Shown piece by piece: positions 47,883-60,072 of a stretch of DNA of 64,000 nt; the stretch's first letter is position 1, and every line of letters starts with the position of its first letter. A program made the position numbers and the translations under genes. The notes beneath the pieces are model-generated. The model ran no database searches. It saw only the letters and a list, made by a program, of their open reading frames with translations, and had not been told where the DNA came from. Location: NCBI RefSeq assembly GCF_019703515.2, contig NC_059387.1:34775877-34839876 (forward strand), read 5' to 3'. Source of the DNA: Myxocyprinus asiaticus. Lineage: Eukaryota > Chordata > Actinopteri > Cypriniformes > Catostomidae.

Positions 47883-49219
47883 ATTGTAAATATACATCAT
47901 GGTAGTATTTGTAGTGCTGATTAATTTATGCTGATTATACTGTATTTAAGTACTGAGAATGTGATTTTCCTGCATTACAGTAATAAGAATTTAAGTCGAA
48001 ATGAGCTTAATTGTCAAAAAAATTAAATAATGCCACAGTCCCAAAAAATCTAAAGGTCTTAAAATAGTTCTCAGTTTATTTATGTGAAATATAATTTCTT
48101 ATTTAAATCTTTTAATTTTGGTTGGAAATATGACCCGGACATTTCCTCGTCACATTCAAACTATAAATGCGTTGATTACTTTTATTGTGTTAATAACTGA
48201 CAAGTTGATAATAGTGTTGATAATATGTGTAATTTTGTACATGTATACAAACGTTTTGTAGTTTATCTCTTTGTTCTGATCAGGATGCAATAACATAAGG
48301 GCAATGTGGCTTTGTGTGTATGGCTCTCAGAAGCCCTCATGTGGCTGTGCTTATGATTCTGCAAGTAGGAAAGATTGGGGCAAATTGTCTCAGGGGCTAT
48401 AACTTAATGAGTACAAGGTTTTGAGTCAAATGCCCAACTGCTTACAGTAAATGCTTGTTTTCTCTAGCAGTGCTTTCTATGTTGGTTTCAAAGACCTAGT
48501 TTAAAACTAAACAAGAACAAAGACATTGGACGTTTTTATCACACATGGAAACTTGCATTTATTATAGCTGCTAGGTTAACAAGGGAACACAAGAAAAACA
48601 CACTAAGATACATTACAGCACATATAAGAAATAAATATGGCAGGTTTTAGACTTTTAAGGATTATAACAGTTGTGCTGTTAGTCTGTTTCTGTGTAGTTT
48701 TGTGCTCTGTGCAGGGAGATATATTTAAGCCCCATACACACGTACAGCGACTTTATCATTTGATGTCACTAGCCTCTGTACTCTGAAGTTGCTAGTGGGC
48801 GTTTCTACTGCTTTCGCTCTAACGTTATTGGTGGACTGCACGTCTGGCCATGCCTTTTGAAAATATGAACACAGATGAGGCATTTTGCCAGTAAAACTGA
48901 GATATCACTTTACTTTTACAAGGATTCAGTTTTCTTTTCTCTAAAAATGCATATTCTGCAGGAGAGAGTTTTTTTATATAACCTGCAGCCAGGGCCGTTT
49001 CTGACCATTCTGGTGCCCTAGGCGAGATCACTATTGCCGCCCCCGTTGCTGCAGGCAGGACCGATTCTAGCACAGGCAAACTAGGCCACATATGTACCTA
49101 TGTTAAATGTTATACTGTATGTACCTATGCTAAATTGGTCATTTACTTGTCCAGAGAGAAGAACATTTTTCTATTGTATGTTTTCTAATATTCTGACAGA
49201 TGCCCAACCTATGTAATAG
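47883..49219. other. Non-coding spacer with a possible transposon end
   Basis: AT-rich and without a recognisable gene. Around 48991-49090 there is a GC-richer stretch (CAGGGCCGTTTCTGACC and GCCCTAGGCGAG) like the termini of some fish DNA transposons. I did not find its partner end. Confidence 0.4.
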
Positions 49220-49366
49220 TTCCCTATCTGTCACTCACTCGACGTTGGTGTCGATGTAGTGACACTAGGGGTCACTCTTGGGAGCCCGAGACACCTCTGG
49301 TCTTTGATAAAAGGCCAATGAAAATTGGTGAGTGGTATTTGCATGCCACTCCCCCGGACATACGGG

Positions 49367-49374
49367 TATAAAAG
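49367..49374 (+). promoter_or_regulatory. TATA box in the DIRS left terminal repeat
   Basis: TATAAAAG about 270 nt upstream of the gag start. The equivalent box is at 13724-13731 in copy A. Probable promoter of the element. Confidence 0.55.
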
Positions 49375-49641
49375 GAGCTGGTATGCAACCTCTTCGGAGC
49401 CGAACGGTCATGCTCATTGAGCTGAATAGCACTGTTCATTCACCTCTGCTGGATCTGACGGAGCATTTCAGCGGCTTCTCCCTCCTCTGCGCTGGTGCAC
49501 TGCAGAGAATGCCCCTGGGCGCTTCAGCAGAAAAACTAGAGAGTATATCTTCTGAAAGAGCGTTTTTCCCCTCTAAAAGAGTATATTTCTCTAAAAGAGC
49601 GCACACATGGAACGTCTTTTTAAAGACGCGTCTTTCTAAAG

Positions 49642-51119
49642 ATGCCTTTCCGATCGTGTGTTATTCCTGGTTGCGGTCGTTTTCTCTCAACTTCGGATGG
49701 TCATGATCGCTGTCTTTCGTGTATGGGCACGACCCACACGGAGGCAGCGTTTATGAATGGTTCATGTTCTTATTGCGAGAACATGACCATGGCAACGTTG
49801 CGGTCGCGGCTTGCTTTCATAAGAAAGCAAGCCACCCCAGCGGCTCCCCGCCTCGGTCCTCCTACCTACGGGTATGAGGTCAGCGCAGCTAGCACTGGGG
49901 GCAATTTGGGGACCTCAGTGGGACCACCTCCACCGGGTATCCCCCCGCGGACCTCCCATTCCCCAGCACGCTCGTCTGCCCCAATCGGGCTTCCGGATGA
50001 GTTCGCCAGCTCGTCGCATGGCGAGTCTGGCTTCTTGTTTGGGGCCCGCGAAGATGATGAGCTCTCGAGCACAGCATCGGAGAGCGGGCTTATCCAGTCA
50101 GACTCAGAAGCCTCAGCAGGCTTCCCCCTTCGGGGACGGTCGCCCAGTTACAGGCCGATACCGAAATGACGGACATGCTTTCCCGGGCGGCCGCGAGCGT
50201 CGGGCTAGAGTGGAACCCTCAGCTCTCCCCTGAACCCTCGCGGCTTGATGACTGGTTTCTGGGCTCGCGGCGCCGCTCAAAACAGCCACGCCCCACTCCA
50301 GTGCCATTCTTCCCAGAGGTGCATGAGGAGCTGATGAAGTCGTGGGAGGCACCTTTTACTGCCCGACCCCGACTCCGCAGTTCCCCCGCTCTCACTACCC
50401 TCGATGGCGGGGTGGCCAGGGGCTATACGGCGATTCCCCCGGTGGATAAGGCGCTCACGGTGCACTTATGCCCGCAGAGCGCCGCCACCTGGCGTGGACA
50501 ACCTAAGCTCCCTTCCAAGCCCTGTAGGCTCACGTCGTCCCTGACGGCTAAGGCCTACAGTGCTGCTGGACAAGCCACCTCTGCCCTGCATGCCATGGCT
50601 CTCCTGCAGGTCCACCAAGCCACGGCACTGAAAGAACTGCACGAGGGTAGTTCCACCCCAGATTTGATGCAGGAACTGCGCTCGGCAACCGACCTCGCAC
50701 TCCGGGCGACGAAGGTCACGGCGCGGTCTCTCGGGCGGACGATGGCCAGACTAGTGGTCCAAGAGCGCCACCTGTGGCTCAACCTGGTCAAGATGGGCGA
50801 GGCCGACAAGACACGGTTCCTTGCTGCCCCCATTTCCCAGGCGGGCCTATTCGGCGACACCGTTGAGGACTTTGCCCAGCAGTTCTCGACAGTAAAGCAG
50901 CAGACGGAAGCAATCTGGCACATCCTGCCCCGGCGCGGCTCAAGATCCCGCACCCCGTCTGCTCGTCGCCAAGGGCGTCCCCCTGCGGTGACTGCACCGG
51001 CTCTGCCACAGCCCGCCCCTCCGGCCCAGCCCCGGCGTGGAGCCCACCGCAGGAAGCCGACGCCATCCGTCTCACAGCCGGCGCCGAAGAACCCACGGAG
51101 GTCCTCGAAGCGCCCCTGA
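49642..51119 (+). pseudogene. DIRS gag, copy B (two frames)
   Basis: The first frame, 49642-50169 (175 residues), starts MPFRSCVIPGCG and has Cys-rich pairs (CLSC, CSYC). The second, 50166-51119 (317 residues), starts MTDMLSRAAASVGLEW and ends in a basic, Pro/Ser-rich tail (PKNPRRSSKRP). They overlap by ATGA. This may be a real stop-start or frameshift arrangement, or a one-base mutation of a single long gag. Copy A cannot decide because it deleted this region. The protein would form the nucleoprotein particle of the element. Confidence 0.75.
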
Positions 51120-51578
51120 GACGGGCAACCCAGGGACGAGGAAACCCACTCATGTGGAGCTGGTAGAAAAACCACTCCATCCCCCGGTGGAGGGCCGGGT
51201 GGAAAATCTTTTGTTGCATTTTTGTTTGATTTCGCCGCACACCCAAGTGGCTGTGGTACCCAACAGTTCAGCAAAAGAGCGGCTTCCTTCCTCCCTGGGT
51301 CACATACCCGGTGTGTACGGTCGTCACCACGACTACCGTCCACGGGCTTTTTCTTGCAGGATTGGCGCTCCAGCGGTGCCCTTTCCGCCCCTGAGCGCCC
51401 AGCTGCGGCACACAGCCGCCCCCGATGTGGCAGCCTCCACGGGTTACGAGGACAGGCCTCTTCCTCCCCCGTCTCAGGCTGTTCCGGGGGTGGTCACAAG
51501 GAGCCAGGTAAGTGCTTCGATGTCCCTAGACTCAGCACGGCCACGATGTGCTGTGGCACCTCGCGCTCCACCCCACCG

Positions 51579-52671
51579 CGAGGCCCCACCTGCCGGTACG
51601 TCTGACAACGTTGTCCCCTTGGTCCCCCTCGCACGGAATTTGGACACATGGCTTGCGCTTCCCAATCCATCACGGTGGCTGGTCCAGACTGTCCAACTCA
51701 GCTACGTGATTCAGTTCACCAGGTGCCCTCCCAGGTTCAGCGGTATTCACTTCACCTTGGTCAAGGGCGAAAACACTGTTACCCTGCGCGTGGAGATCAC
51801 TACCCTCCTATGGAAGGGCGCGATAGAACCTGTCCCTCTAGCCGAGATGAAGAAAGGGTTTTACAGCCCCTATTTCATCGTACCGAAAAAAGGCGGTGGG
51901 TTGCGGCCAATCTTGGACCTGCGAGTACTGAACCGGGCTTTACACAGACTCCCGTTCAAGATGCTGACGCAAAGACGTATTCTAGCAAGCATCCGGCATC
52001 AAGATTGGTTCACGGCGGTAGACCTGAAGGATGCGTAGTTTCACATCTCGATCCTTCCTCGACACAGACCCTTCCTGCGGTTCGCGTTCGAGGGTCAGGC
52101 GTATCAGTACAAAGTCCTCCCTTTCGGCCTGTCCCTGTCTCTTCGCGTCTTTACAAAGATCGCAGAGGCAGCCCTTGCCCCGTTAAGGGAGGTGGGCATT
52201 CGCATTCTCAACTATCTCGACGACTGGCTAATCTTAGCTCACTCTCGAGACAGGTTATGCGCACACAGGGACCTGGTGCTCTCACACCTCAGCCGACTAG
52301 GGCTTCGGGTCAACTGGGAAAAGAGCAAGCTCCTCCCGGTTCAGAGCATCTCTTTTCTCGGTTTGGAGTTGGACTCAGTCTCCTTGACGGTGTGCCTTAC
52401 GAACGAGTGCGCCCAGTCGGTGCTGGCCTGTTTGAAGGCGTTCAAACAGAAGACAGCGGTTCCACTGAAACTTTTTCAGAGGCTCCTGGGGTGTATGGTA
52501 TCCTCGGCGGTGGCCACCCCGCTCGGGTTGATGCATATGAGGCCGCTTCAGCACTGGCTCCGAGACGGGCATGGCGCCATGGGACACACCGCGTGGCCAT
52601 TACGTCGGTCTGTCACCATCTTTTCAGCCCTTGGATCGACCTCTCGTTTCTACGAGCAGGTGTTCCCCTAG
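51579..52671 (+). pseudogene. DIRS reverse transcriptase, copy B
   Basis: Motifs are YFIVPKKGG, LRPILDLRVLN, TAVDLKDA, then a TAG stop at 52036-52038 where copy A has Tyr (AYFHI). KVLPFGLSLS and NYLDDWLILAH with catalytic YLDD follow. The connection domain (LFQRLLGCMV and the MRPLQHWLR stretch) leads into RNase H with a frame change. The N-terminal linker upstream of 51579 is open and proline-rich, overlapping the end of gag in another frame. Confidence 0.8.
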
Positions 52672-52689
52672 AACTGATCTCCAGGCACA

Positions 52690-53093
52690 TCGTGGTCATG
52701 ACAGACGCCTCCAAAACGGGCTGGGGCACTGTTTGCAACGGGCACGCAGCCGCCGGCCTCTGGACGGGTCCGCGACTGCGTTGGCACATCAACTGCCTCG
52801 AGTTACTGGCAATTCTGCTCGCCCTGCGGAGATTCCGGCCGTTGATCCAGGGCAAGCACGTGCTAGTTCGGACGGACAGCACAGCAGCGGTAGCATATGT
52901 CAACCGCCAAGGCGGTCTGCGCTCTCGCTGTATGTCACAACTCGCCCGCCGTCTCCTCCTCCGGAGTCAGCAGCACCTCAAGTCGCTGCGAGCCACTCAC
53001 ATCCCGGGCAACCTCAACACTACAGCGGATGCACTGTCACGCAGGTTTCCCTCAGGGGAGAGTGGAGACTCCACCCTCAGGTGGTCCCGCTGA
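52690..53093 (+). pseudogene. DIRS RNase H, copy B
   Basis: Continuous frame with all four catalytic acidic positions: VVMTDASKTGWG, CLELLAILLALRRF, LVRTDSTAAVAYVN and NTTADALSRR. It degrades the RNA strand during reverse transcription. The region that follows in copy A (the methyltransferase-like stretch) is missing here, through a deletion at about 53125-53135. Confidence 0.8.
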
Positions 53094-53303
53094 TTTGGAG
53101 TCGATTCGGTCGGGCACAGGTGGACCATAGCAGCCATAGCAGCACACCATGATGCAGTTGACGGTAAGTCCTTAGGGAAGCACAACCTGATCATCAGGTT
53201 CCTAAGAGGCGCCAGGAGGCTGAATCCCTCCAGACCGCCCCTCGTTCCCTCATGGGATCTCTCCGTAGTTCTTCAGGGTCTACAGAGAGCCCCCTTTGAG
53301 TCA

Positions 53304-53924
53304 TTGCAGTCAGCCGAACTTAAGGCACTCTCCTTGAAGACTGCCCTCCTGACTGCGCTCACTTCCATCAAGAGGTTAGGTGACCTGCAAGCGTTCTCTG
53401 TCAGTGAAACGTGCCTGGAGTTCGGTCCGGGCTATTCTCACGTAATCCTGAGACCCCGACCGGGCTATGTGCCCAAGGTTCCCACCACTCCTTTTAGGGA
53501 CCAGGTGGTGAACCTGCAAGCGCTGCCCCAGGAGGAGGCAGACCCAGCCCTGTCGTTGCTGTGTCCGGTGCGTGCTTTACGCATCTATTTGGATCGCATG
53601 CAGAGCTTTAGAATCTCTGAGCAGCTCTTTGTCTGCTTTGGTGCACAGTGGAAAGGAAGCACTGTCTCCAAGCAGAGGATCACCCACTGGCTCGTTGATG
53701 CCATAACCATGGCATATCTCGCCCAAAACATGCCGCCCCCGGTAGGGCTACGAGCCCATTCTATCCGTGGTGTAGCGGCTTCTTGGGCCCTGGCCAGAGG
53801 TGCCTCTCTAACAGACATTTGCAGAGCAGCAGGCTGGGCAACACCCAACACCTTTGCAAGGTTCTACAACCTCCGGGTGGAACCGGTTTCGTCCCAGGTA
53901 GTGGCACGCAACACAAGCGGATAA
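53304..53924 (+). CDS. DIRS tyrosine recombinase (catalytic part)
   Basis: 206-residue open frame with the full catalytic set in order: Arg in TSIKRLGDL (residue 24), the H-x-x-R box RAHSIRG, then the nucleophile Tyr in FARFYNL near the C-terminus. This enzyme integrates the circular DNA product without a target duplication. The N-terminal SAM-like part lies upstream (53125-53303) and was partly removed by the deletion after RNase H, so the true start is lost. The catalytic core itself looks undamaged. Confidence 0.8.
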   Translation: MQSAELKALSLKTALLTALTSIKRLGDLQAFSVSETCLEFGPGYSHVILRPRPGYVPKVPTTPFRDQVVNLQALPQEEADPALSLLCPVRALRIYLDRMQSFRISEQLFVCFGAQWKGSTVSKQRITHWLVDAITMAYLAQNMPPPVGLRAHSIRGVAASWALARGASLTDICRAAGWATPNTFARFYNLRVEPVSSQVVARNTSG

Positions 53925-54680
53925 GCCTGGGATAGCCGGCCAGGTGTATCACTTGCACATAGCGCCTTCCACCTCCTTTTGAGCTGAAGACGTGCGGCGT
54001 TAATTCCCAGTAGTGTTCAAAAAATTTGTTCCCTGGTTGACTTCCTCCAAGCCCTGTGGCAGTCGAGTTTTCGGAGAGACTCACTGCCGGCCCAGTACAC
54101 GCGCTAAGAGCCCTGTTCTGGGGTAGGTGCTCCGCATGTGGTGGTTCCCTGTAAGGCTAAACCCCATGCGATCTATATCTTCCGCTAGTTCGTTTCTCTG
54201 CTGGCAAACTGCGTCTTCCTTGGGCAGAGCCCCTCTGCCCCAGTCTCCATGTTTGTAGTAACTCCTCCCCCATTGGGCAGGAGCTACCTTGAAGGCTCTC
54301 CACATGGTTGGAAAGACCATGTGACATATTTTTCCACTTAAAATATCCCCCCCTCTTTTGGGGCGAGGTGTGGTCTCCGCGGTGTTCTCCCCTTGGGAGG
54401 GACACCCCCCGACTAGACCTGGCGGCCCAGTCGGATAATCCCCCTTCTTTTTTAGGGAGTGGAAAAAGAGAAGGGGAAAAGAGGCCACGACTGGGTTAAG
54501 CCTGTCTCTATCTTTGGGTAGTCGACTTGTCCCCAAAAAGGGCCGTTCAACACTCATAACTGTGTTGGGGGAGGTTACGTATCAACCTGGTGTGCTGGCT
54601 ATGAGGCACACGGCAAGTCTGCCCACCACACACCACCAGTTCACGTAACACCGTTCAGCCTTGTGGCATTTTGTATAGGG

Positions 54681-54788
54681 ACCCCTAGTGTCACTACATC
54701 GACACCAACGTCGAGTGAGTGACAGATAGGGAATGTCATGGTTACTGGTGTAACCTCCGTTCCCTGATGGAGGGAACGAGACGTTGGT
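54681..54788 (+). repeat. DIRS internal complementary region, copy B
   Basis: The inverted copy of the left tip (to about 54734) is followed by the inverted copy of the right tip (54738-54788). The two ends of the element are thus represented side by side, as needed to template the circle junction in DIRS replication. Confidence 0.85.
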
Positions 54789-54866
54789 CCCTCCTGCCAC
54801 AATGCTGAACTACCCGCTGAAATGGCCGGACCTTATATCGGCTCCTCAGCGTAAAACCTGAATGAG

Positions 54867-55061
54867 TGGTTGCATACCAGCTCCTTTTATACCCGTATGT
54901 CCAGGGGAGTGGCATGTAAATACCACTCGCCAATTTTCATTGGCCTTTTATCAAAGACCAGAGGTGTCTCGGGCTCCCAAGAGTGACCCCTAGTGTCACT
55001 ACATCGACACCAACATCTCGTTCCCTCCATCAGGGAACGGAGGTTACACCAGTAACCATGA
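54867..55061 (+). repeat. DIRS right inverted terminal repeat, copy B
   Basis: Inverse of 49243-49390, including the inverted TATA region, followed by the right tip (CGGAGGTTACACCAG). Confidence 0.85.
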
Positions 55062-55284
55062 CGTATTCCTATGCAATCAACTTGAGTAAAAAAATTTATT
55101 CGGGGTAAAATTTATAATGCTAAAAAATATTTACAACAATCTCACCTAAAACTCACGTGGGGATACTTTTCTAAATTCTGACCTTGTTGTATTCAGATGG
55201 AATGATTTTTAAAGTCACTTGTTTCCAATGAAAATGAATAGTGACTTCCTCCCAATTTGGAATGCCCAATTCCCAATGTGCTTT

Positions 55285-55657
55285 TAACCTTGTGGTCACG
55301 TAGTGATTTGCCTCAATCCGGGTGGCGGAGGACGGATCTCAGTTGCCTCCGCATCTGAGACCATCAACCCTCGCATCTTATCATGTGGTGATAACATGGT
55401 CGTTGCCATGGAGACATAGCGCGTGTGGAGGCTTCACGCCATCCACGCACCACACACCCCACCAAGAACGAACCACATTATAGTGATCACGAGGAGGTTA
55501 CCCCATGTGACTCTACCCTCCCTAGCAACCGGGCCAATTTGGTTGCTTAGGAGACCTGGTTGGAGTCACTCAGCACACCCTGGGATTCGAACTAGCGAAC
55601 TAGTGAACTCCAGGGGTGGTAGCCAGCATCTTTTACCACTGAGCTACCTAGGCCCCT
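55285..55657 (-). repeat. tRNA-derived SINE
   Basis: On the minus strand it opens with a tRNA-like head. The A box TAGCTCAGTGGTAAAAG is at about 55631-55647 and the B box AGTTCGAATCCC at about 55581-55592. A body of about 300 bp follows. Internal RNA polymerase III promoter logic is intact by eye. The tRNA fold is not maintained, so this is a SINE and not a tRNA gene. Confidence 0.8.
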
Positions 55658-57006
55658 GAATGGTGACTGAAACTAACATTCTCTCTAACATCTGTTTTTG
55701 AGTTCCATGGAAGAATGAAAGTCACAGGCTTACAAGTTTGCAACTGTTACCGGTCAAGTCAAGTCATTTTTATTTGTATAGCGCTTTTCACAACACACAT
55801 CATTTCAAAGCAGCTTTACATAAAATCATGCACTAGCAGAAAATGAAACTGTAATATCTATAAAGTTTTAGAGTCATCATTGTGTAGTTTGATAAAAACA
55901 CGATTGTGAATTGTGTATAAAAATAAGTAATTAAATAATAATTGTATTTAGACCCCCAGTGAGCAATCCGAAGGTGACTGTGGCAAGGAACACAAAACTC
56001 CATAAGATGTTGGTTAATGGAGAAAAATAACCTTGGGAGAAACCAGACTCACTGTGGGGGCCAGTTCAGCTCTGACTAAACAACATGAATATAATGCCAA
56101 TATTACTTTATTATGTATAGTGAATATCAATTATTAAACTAATTAAGTGTTAAGGGCCAGTGATTAAACAAAGATTTTGTAAGAACTGTAAGATTAATGA
56201 CTTATGTCTTTGAAGTTCATCCTGGATTAACTGCAGAAGTTCACATAGATGCATTGTCCTTTGTTAGTTGGCTGATGAAGGCTTTTGCTGGCAATTAATT
56301 GATAGTCTATGCATTCCATTTTAAGAGTGTAGTCCATCATTAGACCAAGGTGATGCAGAGACCAGTGAGGTTCAACCGGCCAGTAATTTCGGTGACGTCT
56401 ATGCTAAGTCCAAGGTTCAGGCAATGGCATATGATGTATCTCATGTCTTATGGTTGGAGTTGGCATCAGTTCATCCTCTGGAGTCCATCGCAATAGACTG
56501 AAGTGATGTCCGGCTGGGACCAGCTGCATTTAGTCATCATCACTCGGAGACAAGTAACAGTGGAGTCCAACACGAAGCAGGAATGGAGCTGGATCTGGCC
56601 AGTTCTGGTAACCTCAGGATAGGGGTCCCGATGTTGAGACAGGGATACAAATAGAATAATATTAGCATAGATGCCATTCAATGTTTTGCAGAGTTATAGA
56701 TCATGATCAATGTTTTTGGTTTCTGGTTCCGGCAGACCTAACTAAAGCAGCCTAATTGTGAGTTGAAGGATAAATTAGGTGTATGTCTGGCTAATTAGAA
56801 GAGTCTTTAGTCTAGACTTAAACTGAGTGAGTGTGTCTGCATCCATAGTTTATATTATATTCATATTCCATAGTTTAGCAGCCAAATATGAAAAAAGATC
56901 TACCTCCTTTTGTGGATTTTCATATTCTAGGAGCAATTAACAGGCCTGAATTTTGTGATCGTAATGAACGTGATGGAATATAGCGTGGTAGAAGGTCACT
57001 TAAGTA

Positions 57007-58769
57007 CTACGCAGCTAGACCATTCAAAGCTTTATACGTAGTTGACAGAATTTTAAAATGAATACGAAATTTAACAGGTAGCCAATGTAACGATGATAAA
57101 ATGGGGCTAATATGATCATATTTCTTGGTTCTAGTCAGCACTCTATCTGCTGCATTTTGAACCAATTGAAGTTTATTTATTGATCTTGCTGGACATCCTC
57201 TCAGTAATGCATTACAATAATCTAGTCTTGAAGTCATGAACGCATGAATTCGTTTTTTGGAATCAGCAACAGAGAGCATGTGTCGTAATTTAGCAATATT
57301 TTTTAGGTGGAGGAATGCTGTCCTACAAACATTGATAAGTTGATTTTCAAAGGACAGATTGGTATCAAATATAACACCTAAATTCTTCGCTGTTGAAGAC
57401 GATGTAACAGTACATCCATCGGGAGTCAAATTATATTTTAGCAGCTTGTTTTTAGAGGTTTTTGGTCCAATAATTAGTACTTCTGTTTTGTCAGAATTGA
57501 GTAGAAGGAAACTTCATAGACAAACTCTGCTAATTTGGAGATTTGTGAAATTTCGTCAGGTTCTGATGAAATATAAGGTTGGGTATTGCCGGCATAACAG
57601 TGGAAACTTATTCCACGATTCCTGATAATATCTCCCAGGAGAAGCATGTATAAGGAGAAAAGCAGAGGCCCTAAAACTGATCCCTGTGGCACGCCATACT
57701 TAACTTTTGTTTGTTTGATAATTCCTCATTTACATAGACAAAGTGGTAGTTGTCTGCTAAATAGGACCTAAACCATGCTAATGCAAGTCCACAAATGCCA
57801 ACATAATTCTCTAGCCTATTCAAGATAATGTCGTGATCTATCGTGTCGAAGGCAGCACTCAGATCTAAAAGCACTAGAAGAGAAATGCAGCCGCGATCAG
57901 ATGATTAGAGCAAGTAATTTGCAACTCTGATAAGTGCAGTCTCTGTACTGTGATAGGGCCTAAATCCTGACTGAAATTGATCATAGATATACTATTTCTC
58001 TGTAGAAATGAACATAGTTGGGAGGACACTACCTTTTCTAGTATTTTTGACATAAACGGGAGATTTGAAATCGGACTATTATTAGCCAATTCTCCCGGAT
58101 CACGTTGTGGCTTCTTAATAAGCGGTTTGATAACTGCCATTTTAAAGTTTCTTGGGACATGTCCTAAAGATAGAGAGGAGTTAAAAATATTAAGAACAGT
58201 TTCTGAGATTACAGGGAATACCTCTTTTAAGAGCTTAGTTGGTATTGAATCTAACATACATGTGGCTTTTGATGTTTCGATAAGTTTTGTTAGCTCTTCA
58301 TGACCTATGACAGAGAAGGATTGAACTTGCAAGTGAGGAAAATTATGAGACACTGTTTTCTGAGGTACTGTGACAGATGATTGCATAATTCCAATTTTAT
58401 TTCTGATTATTTCAATTTTATCAGTAAAGAAATTCATGAAGTCATTATTCTTGTGTTGCGACAGAATATCTGGTTCAGTTGAGGCTTTATTCCTAACCAA
58501 TTTTATACAGTACTGTATAAACACCTAGGATTGTTGTGGTTATTTTCTATGAGTTTGCTCAAATATGTTGACCTGGCAGCATTTAGTGCCTGTCTGTAGC
58601 TACAGACACTATCCATCCATGCACCGCGAAATACCTCTGATTTTGTATTCTTCCACTTGTGCTCCATTTTCCGAGCTGCTCTCTTGAGAGCATGAGTGTG
58701 ATCATTGTACCATGCTGCAGGGCTTTTTTCTTTATTTTTCTTTAATCGAAGGGGGGGCAACACTATCAA
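57007..58769 (-). pseudogene. L2 reverse transcriptase (broken, active site lost)
   Basis: Pieces are 58769-58503 (linker with WYNDHTHALKRAARK), 58524-57874 (fingers, IKPLIKKPQRDP), 57874-57671 (LDLSAAFDTIDH), 57692-57474 (PQGSVLGPLLFSLY, then CYAGNTQ where the family has CYADDTQ) and 57429-57007 (NLGVIFD, SRLDYCNALL, LHWLPVKFRI). Both catalytic aspartates of the YADD box are replaced, so it is inactive whatever the state of the frames. Confidence 0.8.
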
Positions 58770-59036
58770 GAGTGCTAGAGAAGACTGTATTTATAATTTT
58801 TGTTATTACATCAAGTTATTCTAGACTTTTGGGCTTATTGAGTGTATGAGATATATCTGGAAGATTATTAGTGAAGCTATCTTTAGTGGTTGAAAGAATA
58901 GTTCTACCTGAATGATAGCATGGTGTAGATTGAGAACATTGAGACAAGGTAATGATCTGAGATTTCATCACTTTGCGGAATAATTTCTGTAGTATCAACA
59001 TCAGCTTCATTTGACAGAATTAAATCTAGCATATGA

Positions 59037-59778
59037 TTATGGCGATGAGTTGTTCCTGTCACATTTGACTCCAAGAGAGTTGAGAATATAGATAAATGCT
59101 AATCCCAATGTGTCATTTTCATTATCTATGTGAATGTTGAGGTCACCAACAATTAGAGCTCGATCTACAGTAACTACAAGATCTGATAAAAAATTGAGCA
59201 AATTCCCCAAGGAAATCAGAATAAGGCCCGGGTAATCTATATACTGTAGCAAGGGCAAAAGATGACAGAGTTTTTTTATTTATATCTGACGGTGTCACAT
59301 TAAGCATTATTAGTTCAAAAGACTTAAACTTATATCCTGTCCTCTGAGTAACATCAAAAAAACTGTAAATTGTAGCAACACCTCCTCCTCAACCCTTCAG
59401 ACGAGGCTCATGTTTAAAACAATAACCTGGGGGAGTAGATTCATTTAAAGTACTATATTCATCCGGTTTAAGCCAGGATTCAGTCAAACAGAGTGCATCC
59501 AATCTATGATCTGTTATAATTTCATTTACAATTTGTGCTTTGGTTGAAAGAGATCTAATGATTAGTAGCCCTACTTTTATATGATGCTTATCTTCAAATG
59601 GTTTTTTTTTTTTTTCAAGTTTGACCTTACTCAAATTTTTTCTAAATGATTTAGTGAAGGGTTTGTGTTTGGTAGTTCTGGGAACAGACACAGTCTCTAT
59701 ATGATATCTAGGTGATACAGTCTCTATGTGTTGTAGTTTATGTGACCTGTGTGATGTTTCAAGGCAGCTAGCAGACAT
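59037..59778 (-). pseudogene. L2 APE endonuclease (broken)
   Basis: The N-terminal part (59778-59389) has a basic leader and then SLSTKAQIVNE and LCLTESWLKPDEY (catalytic Glu). The C-terminal part (59258-59037) has ALIVGDLNIHID. The interior is frameshifted. Confidence 0.7.
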
Positions 59779-59823
59779 TCAGATTAACCAGTTTGTCTGC
59801 TTCCTGACCTGGGCCCCAGTTAG

Positions 59824-60072
59824 TCAAATACTATCACTATTAAGACTATGAGCCAAATTACTAGAGAGGGATGGAGTTCGTCTCTTTATCAGGTCAGGTC
59901 TACCCCAAAAACTCTTCCAATTGTCTATGAATCCTATGCTATTCTCCAAACACCACTCAGACATCCAGCTGTTCAGTGACACAAATCTACTATAAACCTC
60001 CTCACCACAATGAGCAGGGAGGGGGCCAGAGCATATTAAAGTGTCTGACATCATTTTTGCAAGTTCACACAC
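59824..60072 (-). pseudogene. L2 ORF1 esterase-like domain (partial)
   Basis: 82 residues resembling the C-terminal half of the SGNH-type esterase in L2/CR1 ORF1 proteins: CSGPLPAHCGEEVYSR, then LNSWMSEWC, then FIDNWKSFWGRPDL and LSSNLAHSL. The catalytic Ser block and the D-x-x-H block are not intact. Its role in the element is to assist RNP function. Confidence 0.65.

Larger units (their letters stand above)
49220..55061 (+). mobile_element. DIRS-like YR retrotransposon, copy B
   Basis: Nearly full-length element. An inverted terminal repeat of about 148 bp (49243-49390 against 54867-55014) is flanked by distinct tips, and the internal complementary region is at 54681-54788. The order is gag, RT, RNase H, tyrosine recombinase. 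It has no long direct LTRs, no DDE integrase and no clear target duplication, all typical of DIRS elements that integrate by a tyrosine recombinase. It is disabled by a gag frame change, a stop in RT and a deletion between RNase H and the recombinase. Confidence 0.9.

Noticed and set aside
50555..51343. 262-codon minus-strand open frame
   Set aside because: Antisense shadow of DIRS gag in copy B. The same kind of frame appears opposite copy A.
55580..55657. tRNA gene on the minus strand
   Set aside because: It has A and B boxes but is followed by a 300-bp SINE body, and the cloverleaf is not maintained.
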